Assembly (NCBI GenBank): GCA_958298945.1
Contig: OY282610.1
Coordinates: 39,873,667-39,937,666, forward strand
DNA length: 64,000 bases
Source: Atherix ibis
Taxonomy: Eukaryota > Arthropoda > Insecta > Diptera > Athericidae
Direction: 5' to 3'
The notes beneath the pieces are model-generated. The model did not search any database. It saw only the letters and a program-made list of their open reading frames with translations, and was not told the origin of the DNA. Position 1 is the stretch's first letter, and each line of letters starts with the position of its first letter. Shown here piece by piece: positions 61,263-64,000 of this stretch. The position numbers and the translations under genes were made by a program.

Positions 61263-62505
61263 AAGTTCTTTTGAAGTAAACATTCGGTTCTTCGCCATAA
61301 ATTGAAAAAATTTTAGTATGAGTATTTGTTCAAATAAACAAGAAAGCACATCTTTTTAACTGTGAACTTTTTTGATTAGGTAATTTTTGTCAAAATTCGT
61401 AATAGTCCTTTTCAATTTGAATTTTTCCCTACTACTATTTTTATTTAATATTACCATTAAAAGTATTCTATTCAAGAATAATATTGTCGGAATTTGTTGT
61501 CTTTCGATTCGTTGGTATGCAAAGAGAAAGGAATGCAAGGGAAGGACAAAAAAAACAATCTTACGAATATCGAAGAGTTACGATTCTTTCGCATGAATTC
61601 CCTTGAAATAATAGCACACATGATATGGAAAATTTGTTATGTCTACAAAGATGAAATTTGATCGGTTGTTAAGCATTTGGGTTTCCAGTCGATTTGATTC
61701 GATCGTGAATCATTATCGGCTCTCCGAAGGGTTGGCCCGTTCTCGGCTTCGTTAGGTTAACTGATTCGTCGACTGTACAATAACATAAGATCCATTTGCG
61801 ATCTCATATTCATATTTTGTCCACTTGAAATTGTTTATTTATTTTCTGTTTATACCGATTTCCATTTGACTTGTTCTTTTACGTATTTTTATTTTCATTG
61901 ATTTCATCATTGAATTATTCATTATTTTTTCAGTCACAAATAAGAATGTTTAATATTTCTCTCGACTGCAGTAATAAACATTTGAGATTTGCGATAAAAA
62001 TATATAATAAATGATTTACTATGTAAACAAAAACCTGTACGATAAAGGCTAGGGATATGTGATAGATGGAAATGAGAAAATGGGATGAAAATTGATTATT
62101 TTTTATGTTCTCTTTTTGATTGTGGGAATAAATATAATTAAATGCCAGTCAAGGTGACATCTTATACTCGTACGGGTTGTCATACAATGCCAGATAAGAA
62201 AGAAATGAGAAGTGCATAGGCCAGCGCATAAATACTCGTAAAGCCGAGAATGTTTCAGAAAGTCTAGAATTTCGTAATACGAGTTGGTTTTCTGAATTGC
62301 AAATGTACACCATAAAATTTGTTCATAATCATTTTAACGAGAAGTGATTATTCTCTTCTGTTGGTCTTTTTTCGATTTTCTGTTTTCATTGTTCTGTGCA
62401 TTTTTTTCTTTTCTATCTGATTTTTTTTTTTAGTAGCACTTTTTTTTCTTATTCCATAAAATTTAATATTTCACAAAATTAACCGGAGTCAAATGAAATA
62501 ATAGC
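61263..62505. other. No recognised gene
   Basis: Unique AT-rich sequence between two arrays; frames of 60-69 codons have no recognisable domain. Confidence 0.55.
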
Positions 62506-64000
62506 AAAAGATGAGAACAGAAGAAAATGTCATATTTGATTTTCATGAGAAAAATATCCAGAACAGAATGGAACAGTCCTTTTTGATCGGTCAGTTTGAA
62601 AAGGTATCGAAAAAAAGAGCGAAATGAAAAATATTATAAAAAGTAGAGCAAATAGTAAAATGTCCTTTTTGAACAGTTATTTTTTAGAAGAATGGAGCTA
62701 ACAGTGGAACATGAGAAGGATGGAACTGGCAGAAAAAGGAAAACAAGACTAATGGGACAGGAGAATTATGGAACAGAGAATATGGAATAAGAATAAAATT
62801 TCCTTTATGACCAAACATTTTATAGGAAAATAAAAGGGATGGGAAGGGAAGCAAAAAAGAAGGAAACTGATAAACAAAATGGATAGAACAGAAATGAAAC
62901 ACGAGACAATTGAGGCAGAAAATGTTCCTTCTATTGAAACAAGACAATAATGAAACAGAAAATGTCATTTTTGATCATCAATTTTTTGAAAAAAAAACGG
63001 AGGAGAAAAGGAACGGAACCATGGAACAAAAGAGAAATTGAATAAACGAAAAATGGAACGAAGAGGAAACTGGAGAAAAATGGAACAGAAATTGTCCTTT
63101 TTAAGTATCAATTTTTTAAAGAACGGAAGAGAAAAAGGAACGAAACAGTGGAACAAGAGAAAAATTGAATAGACGAAAATTGGAAAGAAGAGAAAATCGG
63201 AGAAAAATGGAATACAAAGCATGTCCTGTTTGACCATAGATTTTTGGACAGAACGGAAGAGAAGAGGAAACGGAACAATGGAACACGGAAAAAATTGTAC
63301 GGGCGAAAAATGGAAAGAAGAGGAAACCAGAGAAAAATGGAACGTAAGGCATGCTCCTTTCGACCATCGATTTTTTGGAAAAATGAAGAAGAAAAATGAA
63401 CGGAACAATGGAACAAGAGAAAAATTGAACAGACGAAAAATGGAAAACTGGCAAAAATGTAACAGAAATTGTCCTTTCTAACAATCAATTTTTTGGAAGA
63501 ATGGAGGAGAAGAAGAAACGGAACAGTGGAACAAGGGAAAAATTGAACAGACGAAAAATGGAAAGAAGACGAAATCGTAGAAATATAGAACTTAAAACAT
63601 GTCTTTTTTGACAATCAATTTTTTGAAAAAATGAAGGAAAAGAAGGAACGGAACAGTGGAAAAAGGAAAAAATTCAACAGAAGAAAAATGGAAAAAGAAG
63701 AAAAAACAGAAGAAAAATGGAACGCAAAACATGTCTTTTTTGACCATCGATTTTTGGACAGAACGGAAGAGAAGAGGAAACGGAACAATGGAACACGGTA
63801 ATAATTGTACGGGCGAAAAATGGAAAGAAGAGGAAACCAGAGAAAAATGGAACGTAAACCATGTCCTTTTTGACCATAGATTTTTTGGAAGAACGGAGGA
63901 GAAGAAGGAACGGAACAATGAAACAGGAAAAAATTGAATAGACCAAAAATGGAAAAAAAAGGAAACTGTCGAAAAATGGAACGTAAACCATGTTCCTTTT
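62506..64000. repeat. About 130-bp GGAACGG-rich tandem array, runs off the window
   Basis: TTTGACCAT(C/A)GATTTTTGG recurs at about 63232, 63362, 63480 (diverged), 63610, 63742 and 63872 (spacing about 118-132 bp), separated by GAAAAATGGAACG and AGAGGAAACGGAACAATGG phrases. The left part (62506-63100) is diverged. Wording overlaps the array at 55441-57185, so the two are probably related. Long Phe/Ser-rich minus-strand frames (up to 168 codons) are by-products. Confidence 0.9.

Overview
This window looks like AT-rich insect nuclear DNA, most likely from a fly (Diptera). It has one multi-exon protein gene with ordinary GT-AG introns, decayed jockey- and R1-type LINEs, mariner and pogo transposons and MITEs, and an unusually heavy load of complex tandem repeats. 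I see no bacterial, phage, organelle, tRNA, rRNA or CRISPR features. The species cannot be named from the sequence.

The only well-supported protein gene is on the minus strand. It encodes a 1,246-residue CLCA-family protein (calcium-activated chloride channel regulator: signal peptide, CLCA N-domain, VWA domain, beta/FN3-like region, one membrane span, long cytoplasmic tail). It has three coding exons: 53922-53761 (signal peptide and start of the N-domain), 19846-19419 and 19299-16149. Reading phases match at both joins. Intron 2 is 119 bp, but intron 1 is about 33.9 kb, so this one gene covers nearly 60% of the window. The zinc-protease motif of CLCA proteins reads REWGK instead of HExxH, and the VWA metal site is degenerate, so the protein looks like a pseudoenzyme.

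Layout. 1-5400: AT-rich intergenic DNA with two copies of a MITE-like family. 5398-9020: a TATA-plus-heat-shock-element segment (probably LTR-derived) against a jockey LINE, which is split by a pogo/Tigger relic that itself carries a mariner relic and a 362-bp MITE. 9115-11512: two further mariner-like transposase relics and a 59-bp palindrome. 11513-14980: a 20-bp minisatellite organised into 280-bp higher-order repeats. 14981-16148: 3' flank of the CLCA gene. 16149-19846: exons 3 and 2. 19847-53760: the giant intron, holding at least seven unrelated arrays (about 22 bp with GATC; about 200 bp; 39 bp; 176/704 bp; about 348 bp; two AGGTCA-rich arrays), an R1-type LINE relic and several kb of unique sequence. 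53761-53922: exon 1. 53923-64000: upstream flank with a 330-bp GGAACAG-rich array, a jockey relic, a 219-bp satellite and a related 130-bp array that runs off the right edge.

By my boundaries tandem arrays make up roughly 24-25 kb of the window. Higher-order repeat structure and nucleosome-scale periods (176, about 348) suggest a heterochromatic or pericentromeric setting. The most notable feature is a conventional secretory/membrane gene whose first intron is built largely of satellite blocks, comparable in form to the giant Y-linked genes of Drosophila.
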